A stretch of DNA of 64,000 nt from Kibdelosporangium philippinense. Its GTDB lineage: Bacteria > Actinomycetota > Actinomycetes > Mycobacteriales > Pseudonocardiaceae. A program made the translations under genes and the position numbers. The stretch covers positions 2,175,501 to 2,239,500 of the forward strand of contig NZ_JAJVCN010000003.1 in the NCBI RefSeq assembly GCF_021390435.2, read 5' to 3'. A model generated the notes under the pieces. That model did not search any database, was not told where the DNA came from, and worked only from the letters and a program-made list of their open reading frames with translations. Shown piece by piece: positions 27,535 to 36,195 of this stretch (its first letter is position 1; every line of letters begins with the position of its first letter).

Positions 27535-28575
27535 ATGCGTATCGCACCCCTGCTCGTACTCGCCATCGCGGGCGCGCTTGTCACGGCGCCTGCGGCGACG
27601 GCGAAAACTCACAACGTTTCGGAGATCACCGATTCACTGGCACGCACGATATCGGCCGAACTGACCGACGACCGCGTGCGGAACACCCTGGTCGAATTGG
27701 CTCCGCTTGACGCCGTCGACCCGAGTTCACTGGACATCAACGGCCGCCTGACCAGGCCTCTCGCCACAGCCAACGCGGATCTGCTTGCGGCAAAGGGACT
27801 GCCAGCCGGTGCGGCGCGGCTGGCCAAAATCCGCCTCGCGCACGATTCAATGGTCAAGCAACTGCGGGCAGGTGCGGCACCTGTCATAGCCGCGGCCCCA
27901 AATGATGATGAGGCTACGAAATTCACGGGGTATTTGCCCGGCGGCAAGCCTTTGACGCTATCGACGGCGACAATCCCGGTCCAGCCGGTGGTGTTCGTCG
28001 AAGTTGACGTAACGACTGCCGTTCAACTCGGAACCGAAGTCATCCAGCGCTACACAGGCGCACCGGTCGCAGGGCGAGCGGCCGCAGGCTATTGGGCCAC
28101 GCAGATCACCAGTATCCGATTCGGTGACGTGCAGGAGCCGTGGTTCAAAGGCGACGCGGAGATCTTCGCGATCACCGGCGGTTTCGACCTCAACGGCGAC
28201 GTCCGCGCCGACACCCTGACGCTGCCGTACCTCGACGACGAGGACAAGACGTACTACCCGAACCAGCTTGTCCTGCACTGGAACCGCTACAAGTACAGCG
28301 CCGCGGACATCGTGTTCATGGAGGACGACGGCGACACGAACTACCTGAACCTGGCCAAGGCCCTGGTCGCGGCGCTGGCGTACATCCTCGACGGCGGCGC
28401 CTATGTGCCGCTGGTGAACGCGATCCTCGACGCCCTGCCAACCAGTTGGTGGACCGACGACCCGGATTTCGTGGACGCGTGTTACACGATCACCCGCGAC
28501 ACCAACGCGACCATGAACTGCGCCGGTGGCAACGGAACCCTTGGTGTACGGCCGTTCTGGGTCAACGAGCTGTGA
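27535..28575 (+). CDS. Secreted protein of unknown function
   Basis: A 346-aa protein with a clear signal peptide (LLVLAIAGALVTAPAATA). The mature part has a region rich in Asp (DLNGDVRADTLTLPYLDDED; MEDDGDTNYLN) that could bind calcium, and two cysteines near the C-terminus (DACYTIT, NCAGGNG). It weakly recalls DUF3103-type proteins. It is divergent from the ECF sigma gene, so it may belong to that regulon. The upstream 120 bp are AT-rich compared with the surroundings. Confidence 0.7.
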   Translation: MRIAPLLVLAIAGALVTAPAATAKTHNVSEITDSLARTISAELTDDRVRNTLVELAPLDAVDPSSLDINGRLTRPLATANADLLAAKGLPAGAARLAKIRLAHDSMVKQLRAGAAPVIAAAPNDDEATKFTGYLPGGKPLTLSTATIPVQPVVFVEVDVTTAVQLGTEVIQRYTGAPVAGRAAAGYWATQITSIRFGDVQEPWFKGDAEIFAITGGFDLNGDVRADTLTLPYLDDEDKTYYPNQLVLHWNRYKYSAADIVFMEDDGDTNYLNLAKALVAALAYILDGGAYVPLVNAILDALPTSWWTDDPDFVDACYTITRDTNATMNCAGGNGTLGVRPFWVNEL

Positions 28576-28581
28576 CTTGGG

Positions 28582-28608
28582 CAGGCGCTCAGGGGACCTG
28601 AGCGCCTG
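28582..28608. terminator. Hairpin terminator between convergent genes
   Basis: CAGGCGCTCAGG and its reverse complement CCTGAGCGCCTG are separated by 3 nt, just after the secreted-protein stop codon and just before the stop of the convergent DUF4407 gene. Confidence 0.75.
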
Positions 28609-28613
28609 TCTGT

Positions 28614-29906
28614 TCAGCCACGGCGATACTGCTCAGCCAACCGCTCTATCTCCTCATCCAGTTCGAGTTCACGCAGCTCGCGCGCCCGTTGCGCGTCTTG
28701 TGCCTGCTGGGCCGAGGTCCGGCTGTACTCGTCTTCGATGCCGCTGTAGTGCGCGTCCCAGATCGCGGTGTCGGTTCGCTCGCGTTGCCGGAGGCTTTGG
28801 TCGTGCAGCCGCTTGCCTGCCGCTGTCTCGTTGGCGATCACCTGGTCGTAAGCGGTGCGTGGGCTCATCCATTTGGTGAGGACCGGCATGCAGTCGATCA
28901 GGATCAACAACAGTCGCAGACCCCAGAGCGCGCCGTTCACGTGCGCGCTCTCGGCCGCCAGTTGGCCGAGGGCGTGAAACTCTTCCAGGATCCCGATCGT
29001 CGCGCGGCTTGCCTGCCAGTCCGCGACCTTCAGCGCGATCGCCGACTCCACCTGCTCGCCGTAGGATTTCTCGGTCTGCTTGATGGATTCGGTCAGTCGG
29101 GTCAGGTCGCGATCGATCGCGGTCAGGTCGGCTTGGCGCTGTTCCAGTCCGGCGTCGCGCCGGAACTGGTCGGCGGTGGCACGGTTGCGGCTGCATTCCG
29201 GCCCTTCGCCCGGCACTCCGGTCGTGTCGGTGTCCGGGATCCCCTTGCATTCCGCCCGTGCGATGCGTTCGAGTTCGTTCCATTGCGCGAGTTCGGTATC
29301 ATAGGCAGGCTTCAGATGATTACGTTGATCGACAAGGGTTTCATGCTGGGTACGCAATGCGGTCAACGAACTCGCGAGGTTCAGGTGGTGATCAGCGCAT
29401 TCCGGCGTACGGACGACCTCGCCGGTCGGCGGATTGCACGCCTTCCATACACTGGTGAAGCTCGCGAGTTCGACGCTGCGGTTGTCCTCGACCCGTTGCT
29501 CGATCGCGGGCCGGAATACCATGACCACCAACGGTTCCGCGATCACGAAGCCTAGCAGGATCGAGATCAGCAGCCTCGGCAGACATACGAGGGTCTTCGC
29601 ACGACCGCCATGCGTGCTCGCGATGAGCCAGCTGTCGAGCATGACTATCGCGAATCCCCAGAACAACGCCATTCCGATGGCCGCGGGCCACGCGAACGGA
29701 CCGTCGAAAAGTCGGCCGGTTACGACCAGCATTGACAGTCCACTGAGGACGCCAGTGATCAGGATGATCGCGCCCATTCTGGTGTACCGCGCCCGGTCGG
29801 CCGAAACCCAGTCGAGCGCTTCCTCCTGGACACCGACAATTCCACGGATCCGGCGGGCGATGGACGTGTCCGGCGCGGCCGGTCGGCTCGTACGGTCAAC
29901 TGACAT
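28614..29906 (-). CDS. DUF4407 membrane protein
   Basis: A 430-aa membrane protein matching DUF4407. Membrane helices lie near the N-terminus (MGAIILITGVLSGLSML; a second WPAAIGMALFWGFAIVML; a third LLISILLGFVIAEPLVVMVF), followed by a long charged, coiled-coil-like region with cysteines, and a further helix ALWGLRLLLILIDCMPVL. I chose ATG 29906 (AGGGA upstream), 11 nt inside the end of the NTPase gene; the frame extends to 29942. Last gene of a three-gene operon; a membrane output role is inferred from context only. Confidence 0.8.
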   Translation of the reverse strand: MSVDRTSRPAAPDTSIARRIRGIVGVQEEALDWVSADRARYTRMGAIILITGVLSGLSMLVVTGRLFDGPFAWPAAIGMALFWGFAIVMLDSWLIASTHGGRAKTLVCLPRLLISILLGFVIAEPLVVMVFRPAIEQRVEDNRSVELASFTSVWKACNPPTGEVVRTPECADHHLNLASSLTALRTQHETLVDQRNHLKPAYDTELAQWNELERIARAECKGIPDTDTTGVPGEGPECSRNRATADQFRRDAGLEQRQADLTAIDRDLTRLTESIKQTEKSYGEQVESAIALKVADWQASRATIGILEEFHALGQLAAESAHVNGALWGLRLLLILIDCMPVLTKWMSPRTAYDQVIANETAAGKRLHDQSLRQRERTDTAIWDAHYSGIEDEYSRTSAQQAQDAQRARELRELELDEEIERLAEQYRRG

Positions 29907-32112
29907 CTTCGTCCCTAACTTGGTATGCGAGCACGTCGACATCCGCGAGGCGGATCGTGAGGCCGGTCATGGACATCGGCCGAACATGCAGGAATGCCCG
30001 GATCTGAGCGGTGACATCGCGCCTGACGACGTCCACTTCGGACACTGCGCGGCCGGTGCCGAGCTGGAAAACGCGCCGGTGACTCGTCAACCGGTTGTGC
30101 ATGAACGTCCTGGCATCGTCGGCGACCACTCTGACCGGATCGGTCACCGTGCAGGCGAACGTGACCCGGACGGCGAACGGAGTGCGTTCCCGGGAACGAA
30201 TCAGGAACGAAACCACAACGGGCTTGTCCCTGGTCATATCGACCACGGCAACGCTCGTCGCACTCTTGCTCGCCTCAAGGACAAAGGAGCCGTCTACTTC
30301 GTACACCAACACCTCATGTGCCTGTGGCTTCGACACTTCATCCGTCCGGCTCTTCCGGAGCAGACGTTTGCGCGCCGGTCGGAGCGGACGTCTCTCGACA
30401 ACGGGATAGGGCTCAGGGTCTTCTTCTTCCTCGGTGAAGGTCTCGGGTGGCGGGTGCCACGTATGCGCCTGCCGTTTGGCAAGGACTTCCCTGATTTCCC
30501 GCGCCTGTTCTGGCGTGAACCGCTCGAACCCGGCCAGCAACGCGTCCAAAGCCTCACGCTGGCGCCCTGGTTCGCGCAGCGCTGCGTCCCACAACGTGCC
30601 GACCAGCTCGGCACGCTCGGGTTCGCGATCGAGGAACGTGCCAACCGCCAGATCGTCGGCAAGGCCGTGCCGTACCGACAAGACGTCGAGAACCGAACGC
30701 AGAACCTGTTGGCTCGCTGGTTTTTCGGCGTTGAGCCGGTGCCCGAGCAGTTCGAGGACAAGCCCGCTGTCGTCGCCCTCTTGTGCCAAGGTGGCGAACA
30801 GTCGAGCGACCGCAGCGGTGTACACCCCCTCGTCGCTCGGCGAGCTTCGCTGCAGCAATCGCCAGATTTCGTCAACCGCCTCAGCGGGAAATCGGACACC
30901 GATCTCGCCTGACAGTGCGACAGCCGCGGTCTGTCGTTGGGTAGCGGTACCTTGCTGGGCCCAGCCTTTGACGATCCGCAAGGCGATCGGCAGCGACGAT
31001 TCCTGCAGACACATCGTCCACAGCACCAGTGTCGCGGTTGTTTGCCCACGCCAGCCGATGTCACCGGCTGACCACGGCTGCAGGAACGAGCGTTCAACGT
31101 CGACGAGGTCGATTTCGGCCAGCTTGGCCAGTCCAGAGGCGACCGGAAGGTCGTTCTCGCGGACTATTTCGTGCAGCCAAGCGCGGATACTGTCCCAGCC
31201 CGCCTTCGGCAACCGCTCGTTGAGCTCGGCAAGGACCCGTGTTTGATCACCTGGATCCTTGAACTGACGTACACCGTTTTCGTCGACCGTGATCAGGTCG
31301 GACTCTGGTGCGGTACCGGGCATCCTGGCTTTGAGAGCGGCCAGCCTGCGGTCGAACTCGTCCAGTTCGACGCCAGGGCTGAAGACGAGCGTGACGAGTT
31401 CGGGAATGTGCCCGTCCTCGAACGACGTTTTGGCTGACAGGCCTGCCAGCACTTCGTCGACGGACGTGCCTGCCCTGATCCGCGCGGCCGCCTTGGCGAC
31501 GGCCGTCATGTCATAGTCGGCGGGGAAGGCGTGGTGCAGGCTCTCGTCGCCAGGAAGGTGTGCGTGCAGCACGTCTTCCAGGGGCGGCCGCTCCCAATGA
31601 ACACACAGGACCACGTCTACATCGGCGGGCTTCTGCAACGTGACCACGAGGAACGCCCCGGCTTCGCGGACGACGTCCCGCACGGCGCCCCAAGTCTGTT
31701 CGGGTTCCGCTGCCGGGATGCCGACGTGGTCGACGAGGTATCCCTTTCCGCGCTCGTAGTCGTGTTTGGCGAGTTCTTTGAGGGTGCTCACGGGTGAGAG
31801 GACGAAGATGTCATCGGGCGCCTTGCGGTGCAGAGCCACGATGGCGCCTGAACGTTTGCCGGTGCGGTGCGGTCCTTCGATGGCGACCATGTGGTCCGTG
31901 GCCAGCGCTTTTTGGACAGCCTCCTGGCGTGGCGGCTCCGCGAAATGCGCGAGCACGCGTGTCACGTCGTTGGCGTCGAGCCTGCCGGTCTCGCGCCGGA
32001 AGTGCCCGGTGCCCTGCGCACCGGACACCCCGAAAGTGGCGTCTCTGCCGTCGACACGACAGTTGTAGAAGACATTGACGACTTCCGCCCACTTGTGGTC
32101 ACTTGGGCGCAT
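29896..32112 (-). CDS. P-loop NTPase with helical repeats and C-terminal SPFH-like segment
   Basis: A 738-aa protein. Residues 9-36 carry a short Asn/Gly-type motif (EVVNVF.N...DGRDATFGV) that resembles the C-terminus of the upstream gene product. A P-loop follows (IEGPHRTGKRSG, about residue 78). The middle is alpha-helical and may form HEAT-like repeats. An acidic-basic linker (around residue 575) leads to a C-terminal segment with VTFACTVTDPVRVV and a final LTIRLADVDVL, the pattern of SPFH/band-7 domains in actinobacteria. I read it as a STAND-like signalling NTPase; this is inferred. It overlaps both neighbours by 11-14 nt. Confidence 0.72.
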   Translation of the reverse strand: MRPSDHKWAEVVNVFYNCRVDGRDATFGVSGAQGTGHFRRETGRLDANDVTRVLAHFAEPPRQEAVQKALATDHMVAIEGPHRTGKRSGAIVALHRKAPDDIFVLSPVSTLKELAKHDYERGKGYLVDHVGIPAAEPEQTWGAVRDVVREAGAFLVVTLQKPADVDVVLCVHWERPPLEDVLHAHLPGDESLHHAFPADYDMTAVAKAAARIRAGTSVDEVLAGLSAKTSFEDGHIPELVTLVFSPGVELDEFDRRLAALKARMPGTAPESDLITVDENGVRQFKDPGDQTRVLAELNERLPKAGWDSIRAWLHEIVRENDLPVASGLAKLAEIDLVDVERSFLQPWSAGDIGWRGQTTATLVLWTMCLQESSLPIALRIVKGWAQQGTATQRQTAAVALSGEIGVRFPAEAVDEIWRLLQRSSPSDEGVYTAAVARLFATLAQEGDDSGLVLELLGHRLNAEKPASQQVLRSVLDVLSVRHGLADDLAVGTFLDREPERAELVGTLWDAALREPGRQREALDALLAGFERFTPEQAREIREVLAKRQAHTWHPPPETFTEEEEDPEPYPVVERRPLRPARKRLLRKSRTDEVSKPQAHEVLVYEVDGSFVLEASKSATSVAVVDMTRDKPVVVSFLIRSRERTPFAVRVTFACTVTDPVRVVADDARTFMHNRLTSHRRVFQLGTGRAVSEVDVVRRDVTAQIRAFLHVRPMSMTGLTIRLADVDVLAYQVRDEDVS

Positions 32113-32797
32113 TTACTGTCCCGTTGTTCACACCGATAACAGCGCCCCGCGCGTCGATCTCGGAATTCTCGAAACGGTTGACAACCGTCGCATTGAACTC
32201 TTTTTCAGGCGCTTCCTCAGCCATGTGAATCCAGCCCTTTCCATCGAAATCCTTGACATCCACCGCGACAGCCTTGAACCTCGTGGGGTCAAGACCGCGT
32301 TCCCGGTGCTGGATGACCTCGGTCAGAAATTTCTCGTCAACGATCAATCCAAGGCTGACACTCGGCTTTTCATCCATCGCTTTACGCAATTCAGCCGCGT
32401 CGACAAGCCGCGCGGCCCTGATCACCGCGTCACCGCTGATCGCGGGCGGGTTCAGCACGATCTCCCCGAACGTGACCGCGACCCGCAGGCGAAGCTGGTG
32501 CTCGGCGTTCTCCGACCGGTTGTACTCATCCAGCGCGATGCGCAACTCCCGCAGGATGAAGTCAGCCAGTAGCCACGACCGCGGCACGTTGGCGTCGACG
32601 ACCATGGTGATGCTGTCGCCGTCGAAGCGGACGTAAGCGTCCTCGATCGGATGCTTCGTACCCCGGGCCGCGTCGAACGCCCTGTCCAGAACTTCCTTCA
32701 ACCCTTTGTCGAGTTCTATCTGCCGATATCGGCTACCCGCACTCGATGCCCGGATATCGCATTTGATGACCGTGCGGGAAAGCGCTGCCCTGCTCAC
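32099..32797 (-). CDS. Nucleotidyl-cyclase-like domain protein with C-terminal signalling motif
   Basis: A 232-aa protein whose pattern fits the class III nucleotidyl-cyclase-like domain common in actinobacterial conflict loci: VIKCDIRASS at the start, YVRFDGDSITMVVDANVP in the middle, then LRLRVAVTFGEI, GDAVIRAARLVDAAELR and SLGLIVDEKFL. The usual RGDG reads RFDGD, so cyclase activity is uncertain. The last 28 residues (VVNRFENSEIDARGAVIGV...) resemble the N-terminus of the next protein. GTG 32797 has GGAG 5 nt upstream; the frame opens at TTG 32830. Confidence 0.7.
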   Translation of the reverse strand: MSRAALSRTVIKCDIRASSAGSRYRQIELDKGLKEVLDRAFDAARGTKHPIEDAYVRFDGDSITMVVDANVPRSWLLADFILRELRIALDEYNRSENAEHQLRLRVAVTFGEIVLNPPAISGDAVIRAARLVDAAELRKAMDEKPSVSLGLIVDEKFLTEVIQHRERGLDPTRFKAVAVDVKDFDGKGWIHMAEEAPEKEFNATVVNRFENSEIDARGAVIGVNNGTVNAPK

Positions 32798-32862
32798 TGA
32801 GACTCCTTTGTCGAAAACCTGGCGAGACAAAGTCTGCCGGACGACAAGCGGGAATAGGCGGC

Positions 32863-32917
32863 CTGCGAATTCGCAGCACTTCGCAGTCTGCTAGCGTTGG
32901 CCAACTGCGAATTCGCA
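32863..32917. promoter_or_regulatory. Two identical palindromic operators, 42 bp apart
   Basis: TGCGAATTCGCA occurs at 32864-32875 and 32906-32917, with a half site TTCGCA at 32880-32885. The centre distance of 42 bp equals four helical turns. A TGCTAGCGT extended -10-like sequence lies between them. The sites sit between the divergent NTPase operon and the gene for a DNA-binding membrane protein, the likely binder. Confidence 0.75.
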
Positions 32918-32951
32918 CCCGGGGTCCAGCGAACACTTGCGATAGTGGAAA

Positions 32952-33926
32952 GTGCAGGTCAACGCCGTGTCTGACGAAATAAAGGACATCGATACTGCAT
33001 TGCGCCCGAGCATGCGCCTGCGCAAGCTCCTGGTGGCCTCCGGCAAGACTCAGGCAGCCGTCGCACGCGAAGCGAATTGTGTCGCCTCGACTCTCGCCGA
33101 CGCGTTGAGCGGACGCCGAATTCCCGCAGACACGCTCGCCGATCAGATCCTCATCGCCTTGGGCGAGCAGCCAGACGACAAGTGGCACACAATGCTCGCG
33201 GAAGCCAGGGCGGCAAAACGATCAACAAGTGATTCGGCATCGCCGGGATCGGCATCAACACCGCAAGAACCGGACCCGGCACCACCAGCCCTGACATCTC
33301 CAGCATCGCCGCAACCGGCAACACCGCCAAGCCCGACGCCAGCCCTGGCATCATCCGAACCGGCACCCGTACCCGCGACGCCAGCCCTACCCACACCTCC
33401 TGCTCCGTCCCACGGGGACAGGTGGCGGAAACTGATCGGCCGGGCTGCGGTCGTCATCGCGATTCTGGTGGCCGTCGTGGTGATCATCAAACCCTTCAGC
33501 GGCTCCGAAACCCCTGCCGAAGGCCAGAGCACCCCGACGACCAACTCGGTGCCGCCGCCGTCATCCGCGAGCACGCCGACGCCCCCATCAAGCACCGCAT
33601 CCCCCAAACCCACCCAACCAAAACCGACAACGCAGCCGACAAAGACGACCCTGCCCACGCAGTCCAGCACGCCGCCGCCCAGCAAGACGTGCAAGCCAAG
33701 GGAGCTTTACGACGTGCTGGAAAAGGGCGAAATCCAGGACGCCAACGGGAAAGTCCTCGGCACCGCATCTCGCGGAGACCAATTTCTCCGCCTCGACACA
33801 CCGCCGGACCGTCCGGCGAGTATGCAGGATCGCCACTATGGCGTGGTCTATGACACCACCGGCTATTTCTTGATTAAAAAACTCAAGTACGCAGGGACAA
33901 CTGAATTGTTCAGCGACTGCGGCTGA
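32952..33926 (+). CDS. HTH-domain single-pass membrane protein
   Basis: A 324-aa protein. The N-terminal 75 residues look like a Cro/C1-type DNA-binding domain (RLRKLLVASGKTQAAVAREANC, then STLADALSGRRIPA). A Pro/Ala/Ser linker leads to one helix (AAVVIAILVAVVVII), a second Pro/Thr-rich stalk outside, and a C-terminal domain with two cysteines (KTCKPRELYDVL, ending SDCG). It could sense an outside signal and bind the palindromes upstream. GTG 32967 is another possible start. Confidence 0.72.
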   Translation: MQVNAVSDEIKDIDTALRPSMRLRKLLVASGKTQAAVAREANCVASTLADALSGRRIPADTLADQILIALGEQPDDKWHTMLAEARAAKRSTSDSASPGSASTPQEPDPAPPALTSPASPQPATPPSPTPALASSEPAPVPATPALPTPPAPSHGDRWRKLIGRAAVVIAILVAVVVIIKPFSGSETPAEGQSTPTTNSVPPPSSASTPTPPSSTASPKPTQPKPTTQPTKTTLPTQSSTPPPSKTCKPRELYDVLEKGEIQDANGKVLGTASRGDQFLRLDTPPDRPASMQDRHYGVVYDTTGYFLIKKLKYAGTTELFSDCG

Positions 33927-33989
33927 GTTCAACGACTGCCGATAGCAGTGACCTGACGAAATCCGTAGCATCGGATGGAGGGGGTCACA

Positions 33990-34664
33990 ATGGATGTTGT
34001 CGAAGCAGGCGCACTTGGCGTTCGGTCCGCGGTGGCGCAACTGGTCAGGCGGGGAACACCGCTGCGGTTCACCATCTACCCGATGATCCACCTTGCCGAA
34101 CCGGCGTTCTACGCGGAAGTGTCCCGGCGGCTGCGTGGGCACGACCTGATCGTCGCCGAGGGAATCAGTCGTGCGCCGTCAGTCAATCAGCTGACCAAGG
34201 CATACCGGCGCACAGCGGCTCGGCCTCGTCGAACAGACCCGCGCGGTGTACGAAGTCGGCGTGCCGATCCTGTGGCAGACATGCTCGGCAAGGAGTTCAC
34301 GCAGAAATGGAGCGAGCTGCCACTGGTCGAACGACTGGTCGCCAACGTGGCCGCTCCGTTGACTGGCCTGTACCTGCGCACGTTCGGCACGCGTGAGGCG
34401 TTGGCGTGCCACTTGGTCACCGACGACGACACCGACATCGACGACTGGCATCCCGAACTGGGCCTCGACCGGTTGATCAAGGACGAGCGTGACGCCCTGC
34501 TCATCCAGGCCCTGACCAAGATCCACGAAGAACGCCAGCACGAGCAGATCGACGTCGCGATCGCCTGGGGCGCCGCCCACGTCCCGCCGATCGTGGCGTA
34601 CCTGATGAGTGCACTCGGCTACGTCGTGATCGACGCGGAGTGGATCACCGTCTTCGACTATTGA
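33990..34664 (+). CDS. TraB/GumN-like protein with two compensating frameshifts
   Basis: The N-terminal part (TIYPMIHLAEPAFYAEVSRRL, DLIVAEGI) and the C-terminal part (IDVAIAWGAAHVPPIVAYL) resemble TraB/GumN-type proteins of unknown function. Between about 34218 and 34295 the open frame reads an Arg/Pro-rich stretch, while the +1 frame reads QRLGLVEQTRAVYEVGVPIL, which fits the family. The frame is restored before MLGKEFTQKW. So one insertion and one deletion cancel out. ATG 33990 has GGAGG at good spacing; the frame opens at 33975. Confidence 0.6.
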   Translation: MDVVEAGALGVRSAVAQLVRRGTPLRFTIYPMIHLAEPAFYAEVSRRLRGHDLIVAEGISRAPSVNQLTKAYRRTAARPRRTDPRGVRSRRADPVADMLGKEFTQKWSELPLVERLVANVAAPLTGLYLRTFGTREALACHLVTDDDTDIDDWHPELGLDRLIKDERDALLIQALTKIHEERQHEQIDVAIAWGAAHVPPIVAYLMSALGYVVIDAEWITVFDY

Positions 34665-34731
34665 CCCTGCTCGATCCCCAACTGGCCCCCCGTTTCACCT
34701 GGTCCAGACCCCATCCGGTACCCTCTTCGAC

Positions 34732-34821
34732 GGAGGATTCGCATAGTGGCCTAGTGCGCACGATTGGAAATCGTGTTGGGTGTGATAGCCCTCAGGGGTT
34801 CAAATCCCCTATCCTCCGCCA
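34732..34821 (+). tRNA. tRNA-Ser (anticodon GGA)
   Basis: Acceptor stem GGAGGAT/ATCCTCC, a long variable arm, anticodon loop TTGGAAA in the stem ACGAT/ATCGT, T loop GGTTCAAATCC, discriminator G and encoded CCA (34819-34821). It reads serine codons UCC and UCU. Confidence 0.95.
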
Positions 34822-34824
34822 GAA

Positions 34825-34860
34825 CGCCGGTCACCTCTTCTCGGGTGACCGGCGTTTTTT
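34825..34860 (+). terminator. Intrinsic terminator of tRNA-Ser(GGA)
   Basis: CGCCGGTCACC pairs with GGTGACCGGCG over an 8-nt loop and is followed by TTTTTT. Confidence 0.9.
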
Positions 34861-34879
34861 GATGGCACGATGACCGGCC

Positions 34880-36160
34880 GTGAGCAAGAAACCTGCCCGA
34901 GTGCTCTCCAACCGCTCGATCGCCATCAGCGCCGCACTGGTCGTCCTGCTTGCCGCTGGGGCTGCGTGGCTGCTGCTCGCCCAGTTCGGCGGCGGTAGCG
35001 AGGCCGACAGGGCACGACTGGACGCGATCCGGACCGTCGGGTCGTTGGTTCTGGGGGCTGGCGGCGCGATTGCCTTGCTCCTCGCCGCGAGGAGGCAACA
35101 GACCGCCGAACGGGACCTCGCGCAGAAGGAGCAAGTCCAGCTGCATGCCGAGCAGGACGCCGCGGAACGGCGAATCACCGAGCTCTACCTGAAGGCTGTC
35201 GATCAACTCGGGTCCGACAAGGCGCCTGTACGACTGGCCGCTTTGCATGCCCTTGAGCGGGTTGGGCAGGGGAATCCCGCGCAGCGACAGACCATTGTGG
35301 ACGTGATCTGCGCCTATCTGCGCATGCCCTACAGCCCGCCGACCACCACGACCAGCCCACGGCGGCTGGGCTATCGGCGGCCGATCCGGCCTGGTCATCC
35401 GTTGCCCGCCCGGAGGCCAATGGTGTCCGTGCCGGTGGCGGATCAGCCCCGGCAAGAGCGCGAGGTACGACTCACCGCGCAACGCATTCTCACCACACAC
35501 CTGCAGCCCGAGCAGTCAGCAACGTTCTGGGCGAACATGAACATCGATCTTTCCGGCGCCACGCTGATCGACTTCAGCCTCATTGGCGGCAAGGTCGGAA
35601 AGGTTTGGTTCGACGAGGCCACTTTCATTGGTTTCACGACCTTCGACCGCACGGTGTTCACCGGGGAGGCCTCGTTCCAGCGGACGGCGTTCGCCGACGA
35701 AGCATGGTTCGCAGAGGCGAAGTTCGCCGATGGCGCTTTGTTCTTGGGTGCCAAGTTCAAGGGGCACGCCATGATCGCTGATACCGAGTTCGCCGCGGAG
35801 GCCGCGTTCAACCAAGCCGAGTTCGCCGGTGGAGGCTCGTTCGCCTATACCAAGTTCGCGGATCCGGTGTCGTTCGACAATGCGAAGTTCGGCGATACCG
35901 CCTCTTTCGCCAACACCCAGTTCGCCGATGACGCATGGTTTGAGGGGGTCGTTTTCGCTGGCGAAGCCAATTTCAGCGAGGCCGAGTTCGCCGGGGCCGA
36001 CTTCTCCGAGAGCGAGTTCGCCGCCCAGGTCACGTTCGAGGGCGCTTGGGTACGTACAGATGTCGAGGAGGCATCGTGGCCCGAAGGCTGGACCGCTGTC
36101 GCGGAAGAACGTCCTGACCGCACTGGGACGTGGGCCAAGCTTGTCCGCGCCGGGGCTTGA
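34880..36160 (+). CDS. Membrane-anchored pentapeptide-repeat protein
   Basis: A 426-aa protein with two N-terminal helices (AALVVLLAAGAAWLLLA and a second LVLGAGGAIALLLAA), a charged helical segment, then a pentapeptide repeat region (about residues 235-385) with the phenylalanine-type units such as FDEATF, FADEAWF and FAEAKF. Such repeats form a right-handed beta helix; function unknown. It starts with GTG 20 nt after the tRNA terminator. Confidence 0.85.
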   Translation: MSKKPARVLSNRSIAISAALVVLLAAGAAWLLLAQFGGGSEADRARLDAIRTVGSLVLGAGGAIALLLAARRQQTAERDLAQKEQVQLHAEQDAAERRITELYLKAVDQLGSDKAPVRLAALHALERVGQGNPAQRQTIVDVICAYLRMPYSPPTTTTSPRRLGYRRPIRPGHPLPARRPMVSVPVADQPRQEREVRLTAQRILTTHLQPEQSATFWANMNIDLSGATLIDFSLIGGKVGKVWFDEATFIGFTTFDRTVFTGEASFQRTAFADEAWFAEAKFADGALFLGAKFKGHAMIADTEFAAEAAFNQAEFAGGGSFAYTKFADPVSFDNAKFGDTASFANTQFADDAWFEGVVFAGEANFSEAEFAGADFSESEFAAQVTFEGAWVRTDVEEASWPEGWTAVAEERPDRTGTWAKLVRAGA

Positions 36161-36195
36161 GTCGTTGACGTCAGATTCGAGCCCCGGCGCGCCGA

